A program made the translations under genes and the position numbers. Under the pieces are notes generated by a model. It saw nothing but the letters and a program-made list of their open reading frames with translations, had not been told where the DNA came from and ran no database searches. From a bacterium (GTDB lineage: Bacteria > JAJRZV01), in NCBI GenBank assembly GCA_024275095.1, contig JAJRZV010000123.1, positions 1 through 53,510 on the forward strand: a DNA stretch of 53,510 nucleotides, written 5' to 3'. Of the stretch, positions 26,392 to 34,521 are shown piece after piece. Numbering within the stretch: the stretch's first letter is position 1; each line of letters opens with the position of its first letter.

Positions 26392-27561
26392 TTAGAGTTT
26401 GCTCAGTTGAACCTTTGCACCCTTGTGATCCGGGTTAATCTCCAGGGCCTTGAGAAATGAATCTCTCGCCTCTTCTATACGCCCCAGGTTCTTCAAGACA
26501 ACCCCGCGGTAGTAATAATTGCGTGCCTCCTCGGGCTCAAGTTGAATAGCTCTGTCAAACATTTCAAGAGCCTTTTCCAGTTCCGGTTCATGCCCGGGAA
26601 AATCCGCTGCGAGTGCAATCCCCAAACCTGTGAAGTATTCTCCCCTGGTAGGATCGAGCTCCACGCTCTTCTGAAAAAGCTCCAGGGCTTCCTTTTCTTT
26701 TCCTGTTTTAAAGAATTCCTTGGCCAGTTCAAAGAGTTTCTTCGCCTTTTGAGGATCCTGAGGAGTAGCAGCTGTTGCGACTTTTTCTTCTTTTGAAGGA
26801 GTCGCTGCCGGTTGTGTTACCGCTGCTTCCGGTTCGGCAGGAATTTCGTCCTTTTTAACGACAACAAGAGTCCGCATGAGAAGAAGTGCTCCTATCGTCC
26901 GGTACACAATATCCTCTTTGCCCGGAAATTTTTGAGAAATTTCTTCTACCGTCCGTTTACCGTCAATAGAAGATATAATTTGGGCCTCTGTTTTCTTGAG
27001 GGTAAGTTCCCTAAACCGGTACTTTGGGTCCTTCGTAAGAGCAACGACCGTGTTAGGACCTCCCACCAGCCTGCGAAGCTCATCCATCGGAAAGCGTTTG
27101 CGTATGCCTTCCATAATGAGATTGGCCGCGGAAATTTGAAGGGGAATAATATCATCATCCAGCATTTCTTCCGGAATAAACTCGTATGTTCCCCCACGCC
27201 ACTCAAAAGTACTGTAAATAATTTCCTCAATCTGGCTTACAACCGCGTCTACAAGTTCATCGGGTTCCAACTTGCCCTGCTCAACCAGTACCTCTCCCAG
27301 CTTCTTCCCTGTCTCGGCAGATATCTCCAGCGCATCTGTAAGGTCATCTCTGGTGATTTTCCCAATGCGTGTGAGATAAGCTCCCAAACGATCGTTTTTG
27401 TCATTACTCGTTGCATACACAGGCATCCCCATCTGGAAAAAGATGTTTTTGACGGTGCCATCCTTTTTGAGCCGGAGTATCCCGGTATAGCCCTTTATAT
27501 AAGCATCCAGCAAAATTTCAGGTACCGATTTCTCTTCCAGTGAACCTTTCAGTTCGTCCAA
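26392..27561 (-). CDS. DUF4388 domain protein with C-terminal TPR repeats
   Basis: The 389-residue protein begins with a DUF4388 (PATAN-like) domain: GSLEEKSVPEILLDAYIKGYTGILRLKKDG and VKNIFFQMGMPVYATSN. A middle helical part follows (LGAYLTRIGKITRDDLTDAL, LGEVLVEQGKLEPDELVDAV). A Pro/Ala/Glu linker (about 245-265) leads to three TPR units (ARNYYYRGVVLKNLGRIEEA). DUF4388 proteins are common in delta-class bacteria and are linked to gliding, two-component and GTPase signalling, but the role here is unknown. It is monocistronic and convergent with the RND operon, with an 88-base gap in which I see no terminator. Confidence 0.82.
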   Translation of the reverse strand: MDELKGSLEEKSVPEILLDAYIKGYTGILRLKKDGTVKNIFFQMGMPVYATSNDKNDRLGAYLTRIGKITRDDLTDALEISAETGKKLGEVLVEQGKLEPDELVDAVVSQIEEIIYSTFEWRGGTYEFIPEEMLDDDIIPLQISAANLIMEGIRKRFPMDELRRLVGGPNTVVALTKDPKYRFRELTLKKTEAQIISSIDGKRTVEEISQKFPGKEDIVYRTIGALLLMRTLVVVKKDEIPAEPEAAVTQPAATPSKEEKVATAATPQDPQKAKKLFELAKEFFKTGKEKEALELFQKSVELDPTRGEYFTGLGIALAADFPGHEPELEKALEMFDRAIQLEPEEARNYYYRGVVLKNLGRIEEARDSFLKALEINPDHKGAKVQLSKL

Positions 27562-27734
27562 CAGTACACCCTCCTGAAAAAATCCTGTCAGGTGGAAAAC
27601 AAATCTCTACCCTCTTTCGACTCCGTATGCTTTTTCAACGCTTCATTCCTCCGTTAAAATATAAATCTAACACAGTCTTTTAACTAATTCATCCTTCATT
27701 AACAACAAACCTGTATTTTTCTTCCGCGATCATT

Positions 27735-30170
27735 TTAGAGCGTTGAAACAGGATCAACATCAATATCCAGTTTCACGGTCTTGCGGTTGATGTTACCGGC
27801 GAATTGACGCACTTTAAAAAGCACCCTGTGCATAGCAGGGGCGGTCGGGCATTTGAGTATTACCTGATACCGGTACCTTCCACGCAGGTAGTGATACGGT
27901 GAAGGTGAAGGGCCAAGTACGCGGACATTTCTACTTTCCGCTACAGTGCTGATGTCATCAACCAACTTAACAGCTGTTTCTTCCGCGTACTCAGCCCTGG
28001 TACCCGAAACCGTGATAACCACCATCCGCGTAAAGGGCGGATACCCAAGAGTTTCTCTTCTCGCCAGTTCATCCCTGTAAAAGGCTACGTCATTACTTTC
28101 CTGAATGTACCGAATAATCCTGTTGTCAGGTGAAGATGTCTGAATAATCACCCGCGTTTCACCACCCTCCCTTCTGCCGGCCCTGCCAAGCACCTGCTTG
28201 AGAAGCTGAAACCCCCTCTCCGGAGCACGAAAGTCAGGGATATTGAAAACGGTATCAGCGGATACCACCCCTATCACGTCCAGGCGGGGAATATCCAGCC
28301 CCTTGGCCACCATTTGCGTACCGATAAGGACATCTATTTCCCCCCTTTCAAACTTCCCCAGAATCCTGTCTGCTTCTCCACGACGAGCTGCCACGTCTGA
28401 ATCGAGCCTTGCGACCTTCAGCAGTGGGAACAACTCTTTCACTTCTTCCTCCACACGTTCGGTGCCGAAACTGCGAAAGTTGCTTTCTGAAGACCGACAC
28501 AAGGGACACGGAGAAACCCCGGGTTCCGTGTACCCGCAATAGTGACACTGCATTGCGTACTTTTTTTTGTGATACGTGAGGGTTACATCACAATGAGAGC
28601 ACTTCCACACATATCCACAACCATTGCATATACGAAAAGGTGAATAACCCCTGCGGTGTGCAAGAAGAAGTACCTGACGGCCCCGATCAACCGCTTCTTT
28701 CACAGCACCAAGAAGCCTTGGAGTAAAAAGACGCCTGTGTGAAGGATGCAATTTAACGATTTCGATGTTCTGCGGTTCTGCTCCCCGGACTCGCTTTGTC
28801 AGGGAAAGGCGTGTATATTTGCCTGTAATCGCATTGTGATAGCTCTCCAGAGAGGGAGTCGCAGAACCCAGGAGTACAACAGCATTTTCTAACTTTCCCC
28901 TCACCACTGCCACATCCCTTGCATTGTATGGGACAACATCTTCCTGTTTGTAAGAAGTATCATGCTCCTCATCCACCACGATAAGGCCCACGTTTTTCAC
29001 GGGGGCAAAGACAGCAGAACGCACGCCAATCACGACTCTGAATTCTCCTGCGAGGATGCGTTCGAAATATTCCGCCCGCTCGGTACGCGTGAGGCCACTG
29101 TGAAGTACCGCCACCTTGCCCAGGGCCGTTTTTATCCTCGCGAGCAGATGTCCCGCGAGGGCGATTTCAGGAAACAAAAGAATTACACTGCGTCCTTTCT
29201 CAAGCACCTTTTTAGAAACTTCGAGATACACCTCCGTCTTTCCACTCCCTGTTACACCGTGCAACAGAAAGGTTTTAAACAAGTTCTCGTCAATATATTT
29301 TTTTACAGCATCCACTGCTCCCAGCTGCTCTGGGGTCAGAGTTGCCCGGGGACCCTTAACATCCATACCCGGGCTCTCGCTCAGGGGCCTGGTTAAATCA
29401 ACAGGTTGAAGTACCTTTTTTTTCACAAGGTTTTTGACCACTTTGAGACCAGAACCTCCATAATGAGCCAGGAGTTCAGAAGAAAGAGCTATGGTACGCC
29501 ACCGTATAAATTCAATAATATCCCTTTCATCACCCGAGAAATCTCCGCTGTTTATATTTCTATCCACCAGCATGAAAGCCTGATATTTCCGCACGTTTTC
29601 CCCGCGCTTCACAGATGCTTCGAGTATTGAAATAAAGCCTTCTTTTTCAAGTTTTTTCAGTCTGGACCTGGTGACACCGATATTCTCGACTGCCCGGCGC
29701 AGCGTTATTCTTCCACGCTTTTCAAGTGCCTGGCGCAGGCGGTCTTCTGCTTCGGAAGACGGCCTAAAGTAGCCAAAACATTCTCCCCTTTTCACCATCA
29801 TGCGGGATTCGATGAACCGACCGTGGCTGAGAAGTATGCTGAGAACATCGCCAAGACATGCCTGATAATAACTGCTCACCCACTCAACAAGATTCAACAA
29901 TTCCAGAGAGAATGCAGGTTCATCGTCGAGCACCTCTTCTATTTCCTTCAGCATTACACCGTCCGGAGCCACACCACCGGTACGAAAAACAACACCCGTA
30001 ATCCTGCGTTTTCCATACGGTACAATCACTCTCACGCCTGGACTGACCCGACGAATGTAAGGATGAACGGCGCGGTAAAAAAACAGGCCATCAACAGGAA
30101 GCGGCACTCCTACCTGAACCAATATCTCCCCTGTTTCCACTGGCTGGTCGGTATGGCCGATAAGTTCCAT
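27735..30170 (-). CDS. priA: Primosomal protein N' (replication restart helicase PriA)
   Basis: The 811-residue protein has the PriA arrangement. The 3'-DNA-binding domain is at the N-terminus (VQVGVPLPVDGLFFYRAV). Walker A is LLHGVTGSGKTEVYL, Walker B is IVVDEEHDTSYKQ, and the eight-cysteine zinc region is CNGCGYVWKCSHCDVTL with CHYCG and CPLC. Helicase motifs V and VI are GTQMVAKGLDIP and QVLGRAGRREGG. PriA reloads the replisome at stalled forks. It is the last gene of a five-gene minus-strand run and begins 9 bases after the SPL-like gene. Confidence 0.95.
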   Translation of the reverse strand: MELIGHTDQPVETGEILVQVGVPLPVDGLFFYRAVHPYIRRVSPGVRVIVPYGKRRITGVVFRTGGVAPDGVMLKEIEEVLDDEPAFSLELLNLVEWVSSYYQACLGDVLSILLSHGRFIESRMMVKRGECFGYFRPSSEAEDRLRQALEKRGRITLRRAVENIGVTRSRLKKLEKEGFISILEASVKRGENVRKYQAFMLVDRNINSGDFSGDERDIIEFIRWRTIALSSELLAHYGGSGLKVVKNLVKKKVLQPVDLTRPLSESPGMDVKGPRATLTPEQLGAVDAVKKYIDENLFKTFLLHGVTGSGKTEVYLEVSKKVLEKGRSVILLFPEIALAGHLLARIKTALGKVAVLHSGLTRTERAEYFERILAGEFRVVIGVRSAVFAPVKNVGLIVVDEEHDTSYKQEDVVPYNARDVAVVRGKLENAVVLLGSATPSLESYHNAITGKYTRLSLTKRVRGAEPQNIEIVKLHPSHRRLFTPRLLGAVKEAVDRGRQVLLLAHRRGYSPFRICNGCGYVWKCSHCDVTLTYHKKKYAMQCHYCGYTEPGVSPCPLCRSSESNFRSFGTERVEEEVKELFPLLKVARLDSDVAARRGEADRILGKFERGEIDVLIGTQMVAKGLDIPRLDVIGVVSADTVFNIPDFRAPERGFQLLKQVLGRAGRREGGETRVIIQTSSPDNRIIRYIQESNDVAFYRDELARRETLGYPPFTRMVVITVSGTRAEYAEETAVKLVDDISTVAESRNVRVLGPSPSPYHYLRGRYRYQVILKCPTAPAMHRVLFKVRQFAGNINRKTVKLDIDVDPVSTL

Positions 30171-30179
30171 CCCGCTGCT

Positions 30180-31211
30180 TTACCTTCCCGACATCCAGAA
30201 CCGCTGGCTAAAGCTGATGCTGAACATTTCATCAATAGCATCTGATGAGATGGGCGAAGCCCCAAACACCTCTTCCCATACGGTAAAACTTTCCATACAC
30301 AGGTAAACAAACACATCACTTCCGGCACACTTTCGGATAACACCATACACGTAAGAATACATCTCTTCACGCAATGGCCTGATATACCTCATTTTCCCAT
30401 CAGCGCATTTTACCTGCTCGCGGATAAATCCACGGCATTTCTGCCGGTAGAGTATGGACATGCGTGCAGGATACCGCAATGTTCCCAGGCTGATCCACGC
30501 GACCTTCTCCGGTGGTATTCGACGGAATATCTCCTCCACAATCGCCCTGTATTCACGACGCCATCGTGGATAGTAAACAAGCGGATCGAAATGAAAACCC
30601 ACAGGATAACCGCGTGACGCCACCTTGGCCGCTGCTTTTATCCTTTCCACAGGGTGTGGTGACTTGCTCTCCAGCAGTACAGCCGGAGTCTCAGCATTTA
30701 GTGACCAGGAAAACACCACATGGGGTTTACCACTGAGAGGTTTTATCCAGTCCACATGTACGTGCTTCGTCTTAAATTCAAGAATCGCGCCTTCCAGTGC
30801 GTCAAATTGTTCCATAAGCCGGGTATTGAGTGGAGCAATAAAAGGATAAGAAAGAGAATCAGAAAGCTCTCCTGTACCAAAGCGTGTTACTTTTCCCTCT
30901 CTTTCTCCAAGTACATTCATGATCTGGCAAAATATCTCTTCCAGGTCTGTATTCACGAGTGTATAAGGTTTGCCCAGATATCCGTGAAGGATGCAGTAAG
31001 CGCAATCCAGAGGACACCCCTCTACCATGTCAATCACGTAATAACCACAACAAATGTACGGTGGTAACGTTCCGGGACACGGATGCACCACCTGGCCGCG
31101 TATATCGGTAAGTAGAATATCCCCCGGCTGAAAATCGTGTGCACTTGATTCTGTAATTTTCACACCTTCCATTTCCGGCTTCCAGCGCGCTTCCGGACGG
31201 GCGTAAATCAT
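30180..31211 (-). CDS. Spore photoproduct lyase-like (SPL family) radical SAM protein
   Basis: The 343-residue protein has the radical SAM cluster C66-x3-C70-x2-C73 in EGCPLDCAYCIL, followed by GYLGKPYTLVNTDLEE, FGTGELSDSLSYP and FKTKHVHVDWI. Those elements match the SPL/DNA-photolyase-like family, whose founding member repairs spore photoproduct in Bacillus spores. This organism shows no sporulation genes here, so the substrate may differ. AAGGTG precedes the ATG at good spacing. It lies between a ParB-like gene (3-base gap) and priA (9-base gap), which suggests a DNA repair or maintenance setting. Confidence 0.85.
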   Translation of the reverse strand: MIYARPEARWKPEMEGVKITESSAHDFQPGDILLTDIRGQVVHPCPGTLPPYICCGYYVIDMVEGCPLDCAYCILHGYLGKPYTLVNTDLEEIFCQIMNVLGEREGKVTRFGTGELSDSLSYPFIAPLNTRLMEQFDALEGAILEFKTKHVHVDWIKPLSGKPHVVFSWSLNAETPAVLLESKSPHPVERIKAAAKVASRGYPVGFHFDPLVYYPRWRREYRAIVEEIFRRIPPEKVAWISLGTLRYPARMSILYRQKCRGFIREQVKCADGKMRYIRPLREEMYSYVYGVIRKCAGSDVFVYLCMESFTVWEEVFGASPISSDAIDEMFSISFSQRFWMSGR

Positions 31212-31214
31212 TAA

Positions 31215-32132
31215 TTACACCTTTTTATCCCTGAGTATACGCCACGCTCTCTCCAGCACCTCTTTCAGCCACGGCGTCAATTCAGAAAGATTCTTCTGCG
31301 CCACTTTCGACCCGTAATGAACTTCAAGTACCACTTCGTCACTTTCCAGGGTCCGATCCCAGCGTAGCTTGAACGGGCCACGTTTGCGTACTTCCAGGTC
31401 CAGCTTGTCCAGAGCTTCATTCACAGCCCATAACCGGGGCCTTGCCATGCGTTCCACATAATACATGAACATGCACGAGGAGTGTTCCTCCCGCATCAAC
31501 TTATCCAGCCAGGCGGCGGTCTCTGCTGCACCCTGGCGATCGTATATATTGGCCGCAGCCTCCATAAGCAAGCGCACGCGCGAGATGGACAGATTATACT
31601 TTTCAGCAGCCCGGGCCACTGCGGCCTGAATCTCACGTGGCAGGAATACCGCCCACTCATAAAACTTAAGAGTTGCACGACGCTTCTCCAGCACAGAAGC
31701 AAGAACAGGATCAAGGTCTTTCACCCTTGCGAGAATATTTACCACCTCCACAGAAGGCTCCAGTCCGCATGGGGGAAGAAGATGTGATGCCACTTCTTCC
31801 ACCGAAAAGTTCGCTTCCAGCACAATGCACACACTCTGGGCCGCCTCTCTCATGCCACGCGATTTATCCCAGAAATTTCTTCTGCACCGCTCCCTCATCG
31901 CATCCAGCAGCGAACCTTCTACGAGCACAACGGGTATATTCGTTTCGTGCTTGAAGGCTTCTACCCGGGAATACCCGTCAATCAGAACATATCGCTCTCC
32001 TTCACGCCATACAGCAAGAGGGTTCAGCAAGCCATTACGCCTCACGTCTTCAACGACGGCTTCATTTACGGGGCGTGTGAAAAACCGCGCATCCTTTTTA
32101 ATATCTTCTTCGTGGAGCAGAAGCACTTTCAT
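31215..32132 (-). CDS. ParB-like N-terminal domain protein
   Basis: About 305 residues. The ParB/sulfiredoxin fold is seen in VVEDVRRNGLLNPLAVWREGERYVLIDGYSRVEAF (the last part is the DGYSR box), followed by helical segments that may hold a helix-turn-helix. No parA is adjacent, so a partition role is unlikely. ParB-fold proteins bind or hydrolyse CTP, but binding here is not shown. I chose the ATG at 32132 because GGAGG lies 11 bases upstream. The frame is also open from an ATG at 32171 that would add 13 residues. It overlaps the end of the glycosyltransferase gene. Confidence 0.72.
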   Translation of the reverse strand: MKVLLLHEEDIKKDARFFTRPVNEAVVEDVRRNGLLNPLAVWREGERYVLIDGYSRVEAFKHETNIPVVLVEGSLLDAMRERCRRNFWDKSRGMREAAQSVCIVLEANFSVEEVASHLLPPCGLEPSVEVVNILARVKDLDPVLASVLEKRRATLKFYEWAVFLPREIQAAVARAAEKYNLSISRVRLLMEAAANIYDRQGAAETAAWLDKLMREEHSSCMFMYYVERMARPRLWAVNEALDKLDLEVRKRGPFKLRWDRTLESDEVVLEVHYGSKVAQKNLSELTPWLKEVLERAWRILRDKKV

Positions 32133-32958
32133 CCGGAAGTGTTCCTCCGTATTTAAGAATCCTGGCCGCATAATCCCGTGCAGCTACAAGCCTACCCCGC
32201 TTAAGCGCTCCCTGATAGAGGATGTTGAGCTTTTTCAAAAGGGCTTCTCTTGCCATGGCCTTCATCTCGTCAGGTGCTTCACCTTCGAGAAATTTCTCTA
32301 TCGCGTATACGCGGAAACGATCCATAGCTTCGTATTTACGGGATAATTGATCTGCGTGACCACCACGCTTTATCACAAGTTTTTCAGGAATGTAACCCAC
32401 TTCAAACCATGGCAAAACCCTGAGCCACATGTCGTAATCTTCACATGCAGGGAGCGATTCATCGAAAAGCCCGACACGTTCAAATATTTTTTTGTGCACC
32501 ATTACGCAGGAAGGGGAAATAAGACACCTCTCGAAAGATCTCTTTGTAAAATCATCACCCCGCTTCATGTGCTTTTTCATTGGATTTACGACTTTACCCC
32601 GCCTCACCCAGATCTCCTCTGTCTGTGAAATAAGAACATCAGGGTGATCCTGGTGAAACTTTTTCTGTACTTTCAATTTTCCGGGAAGCCACAGGTCGTC
32701 TGAGTCGAGGAACGCAACCCATGGATAAGAAGCTGCCTGGACACCTGCATTTCGAGCAGCGGAAATTCCTGCATGAGCAATGCGTACGTACCGAACTGCG
32801 CCTTTAAACATATCCGCAAACAACGGTGTCCGATCATCAGACCCGTCATCAACGACGATAACCTCATCAGCAGGACTTTTTTGTGCGAGTACCGACCACA
32901 CGGCTTCTTTGAAAAACTCCTGGCGGTTATATGTGGTAATAATCGTACTGACTTTCAT
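32098..32958 (-). CDS. Glycosyltransferase family 2
   Basis: The 286-residue protein begins KVSTIITTYNRQEFF and continues with VIVVDDGSDDRT and the DxD-like metal motif AFLDSDDLWLPGKL, then FDESLPACEDYDMWLRVLPW as the acceptor side. This is a GT-A fold enzyme with no membrane segments. The ATG at 32958 overlaps the upstream stop as ATGA and has AGAGG 7 bases before it. Sugar donor and acceptor are not predictable. Confidence 0.87.
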   Translation of the reverse strand: MKVSTIITTYNRQEFFKEAVWSVLAQKSPADEVIVVDDGSDDRTPLFADMFKGAVRYVRIAHAGISAARNAGVQAASYPWVAFLDSDDLWLPGKLKVQKKFHQDHPDVLISQTEEIWVRRGKVVNPMKKHMKRGDDFTKRSFERCLISPSCVMVHKKIFERVGLFDESLPACEDYDMWLRVLPWFEVGYIPEKLVIKRGGHADQLSRKYEAMDRFRVYAIEKFLEGEAPDEMKAMAREALLKKLNILYQGALKRGRLVAARDYAARILKYGGTLPDESASAPRRRY

Positions 32959-33542
32959 AAACACGCCTCTTCAAGTACCGCAAGTACATCCTGCATTTTT
33001 TTTCGCACCATATTCAGTCTCAGAGCATATACATCTTCCGGGTTTTCGTCAGCAGCATCTGTAATCACCTTTGCCACGCCCACCCTGGAACCCTGTTGCT
33101 GAAAGAATCTGGCCACGTGATAGGCTTCCATATCCACCGCTGTGATACCATCAAGTGCCAGTTCTTGTTTCTTTTGAACACCTGCAGATTCGTCAACAGT
33201 GACCATAATTCCCTGGATTACATTCGAACTCCGCTGTTTACCGAGCGTGGCCATAAGCCATTCTGCTGCCTCTAATAAAACATCAGGTTCACCAGTACGC
33301 TGGAGCTTCAAAGGAATAACAATATCTCCAGGCCTCACATCCTGCCGAACACCTCCTGCTGAACCCAGAACGATGCACATGCCTGGTAGAGAGTCATTCT
33401 TCGCATTTTTCAGCTTTCGTGCCTTGAACCCCGCATCAATCCACAGCAGGCGTGTGGACAGGCCACGACTCTCTTTCTCGCCGGTAAATACAATCAGTAG
33501 TTCGTGCCTCTTTTTAACGAACATTTCAGCGGTACTCCACAT
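32955..33542 (-). CDS. Nucleoside phosphorylase-fold protein (MTA/SAH nucleosidase-like)
   Basis: The 195-residue protein has the PNP/UDP phosphorylase fold, with IVLGSAGGVRQDVRPGDIVIP and the ligand-binding AVDMEAYHVARFFQQQGSRVGVAKVITDAADE (Glu and Asp at the expected places). It is shorter than the usual 230 residues and resembles the short phosphorylase-like members. Purine or methylthio-nucleoside cleavage is likely, but the substrate is open. The first ATG (33542) lacks a ribosome site. An ATG at 33524 has GGAG 10 bases before it and may be the true start. Confidence 0.72.
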   Translation of the reverse strand: MWSTAEMFVKKRHELLIVFTGEKESRGLSTRLLWIDAGFKARKLKNAKNDSLPGMCIVLGSAGGVRQDVRPGDIVIPLKLQRTGEPDVLLEAAEWLMATLGKQRSSNVIQGIMVTVDESAGVQKKQELALDGITAVDMEAYHVARFFQQQGSRVGVAKVITDAADENPEDVYALRLNMVRKKMQDVLAVLEEACL

Positions 33543-33615
33543 AACATTTTATACGTAATCACTTTTTCATCGAAGGGGTACCCGTTCATGCACAACAAAA
33601 AACAGTCCGTCGCAC

Positions 33616-33651
33616 GAGACACATTAAGCATTACCATGTTCCACGTGTCTC
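33616..33651. repeat. 7-bp inverted repeat GAGACAC...GTGTCTC
   Basis: Perfect arms at 33616-33622 and 33645-33651, with a 22-base centre, in the divergent spacer (33543-33825) between the nucleoside phosphorylase gene and phoB. It might be a regulator site. No T-run follows. Confidence 0.3.
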
Positions 33652-33734
33652 AGAAATCACTATTCTTTAAGGGTTAGGCTCTAGCCAGCCAGGTGCATAT
33701 CAGCTTGATTGTTCAATTTCCGGGACGGTTTGAA

Positions 33735-33750
33735 TTAACATAACCTTAAC
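33735..33750 (+). promoter_or_regulatory. Candidate Pho box upstream of phoB
   Basis: TTAAC occurs at 33735-33739 and 33746-33750, extended to TTAACAT in both, with an 11-bp period. Direct repeats at 11-bp spacing are the signature of PhoB/PhoP binding sites. The site lies 76 bases before the phoB start. A similar but longer array precedes pstS, which supports autoregulation. Confidence 0.6.
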
Positions 33751-33825
33751 ATTTTCTCAAAGAATACCAAACACTACGGTGTTAATGTGTTAAATTTAAA
33801 AAGACATTAAGTGAGGAGCCATCCA

Positions 33826-34521
33826 ATGGCGAGGGAAACGATTTTAATAATTGAAGATGAAGAAGATATACTCGAACTGGTGGCGTACAATCTCGAAAAA
33901 GAGAACTACCGGGTGCTCAAAGCTGAAAGCGGTGAGGACGGCGTCGCACTGGCCAAACGCGAACTGCCTGACCTTATCATACTCGACCTCATGTTACCGG
34001 GAATAGATGGACTGGACGTGTGCCGTGAATTGAAACGAGAGGATAAAACCGCCGGCATTCCCATCATCATGCTTACTGCAAAGGGTGAAGAAGCAGATAT
34101 TGTGGTGGGATTGGAACTCGGGGCGGATGACTACATTACAAAACCCTTCAGCGTAAAAGTTCTCCTGGCACGCATAAAAGCCGTCATCCGCAGGAGCAAG
34201 AGGCAGTGTCACGAAAATTCCTCTACAACTTTAAAAATCCACAACATTGAAATTAACCCCGCGAAATTCGAGGTAAAAGTCAACGGTAAGGAAGTAAGGC
34301 TCACGGCGACAGAATTCAAAATTTTAAAATGTCTCGCTGAAAAGCCTGGATGGATATTTACACGTTCACAAATTATGGATGCAGTACACGGTGAAACATA
34401 CATAGCCACCGATCGCTCTATCGACGTTCAAATCGCAGGATTGCGGAAAAAACTGGGACCAGCGGGTAAGTTTATAGAAACCGTAAGAGGTGTAGGTTAC
34501 CGGATAAAAGATGAAGAATAA
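33826..34521 (+). CDS. phoB: Phosphate regulon response regulator PhoB
   Basis: The 231-residue protein has a receiver domain (IIEDEEDILELVAYNLE, phosphoacceptor D54 in LIILDLMLPG, the switch residues in LTAKG and the Lys in ITKPFS) and a winged-helix OmpR/PhoB DNA-binding domain (VRLTATEFKILKCLAEKPGWIFTR, RKKLGPAGKFIETVRGVGYRI). GAGGAG precedes the ATG at 33826 by 8 bases. The upstream GTG at 33811 overlaps that site and is unlikely. It overlaps phoR by 11 bases, and the pst genes follow, so the PhoB assignment is firm. Confidence 0.92.
   Translation: MARETILIIEDEEDILELVAYNLEKENYRVLKAESGEDGVALAKRELPDLIILDLMLPGIDGLDVCRELKREDKTAGIPIIMLTAKGEEADIVVGLELGADDYITKPFSVKVLLARIKAVIRRSKRQCHENSSTTLKIHNIEINPAKFEVKVNGKEVRLTATEFKILKCLAEKPGWIFTRSQIMDAVHGETYIATDRSIDVQIAGLRKKLGPAGKFIETVRGVGYRIKDEE

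Noticed and set aside
26812-27543. A 243-residue plus-strand open frame
   Set aside because: It is antisense to the DUF4388-TPR gene, which has a strong family match.
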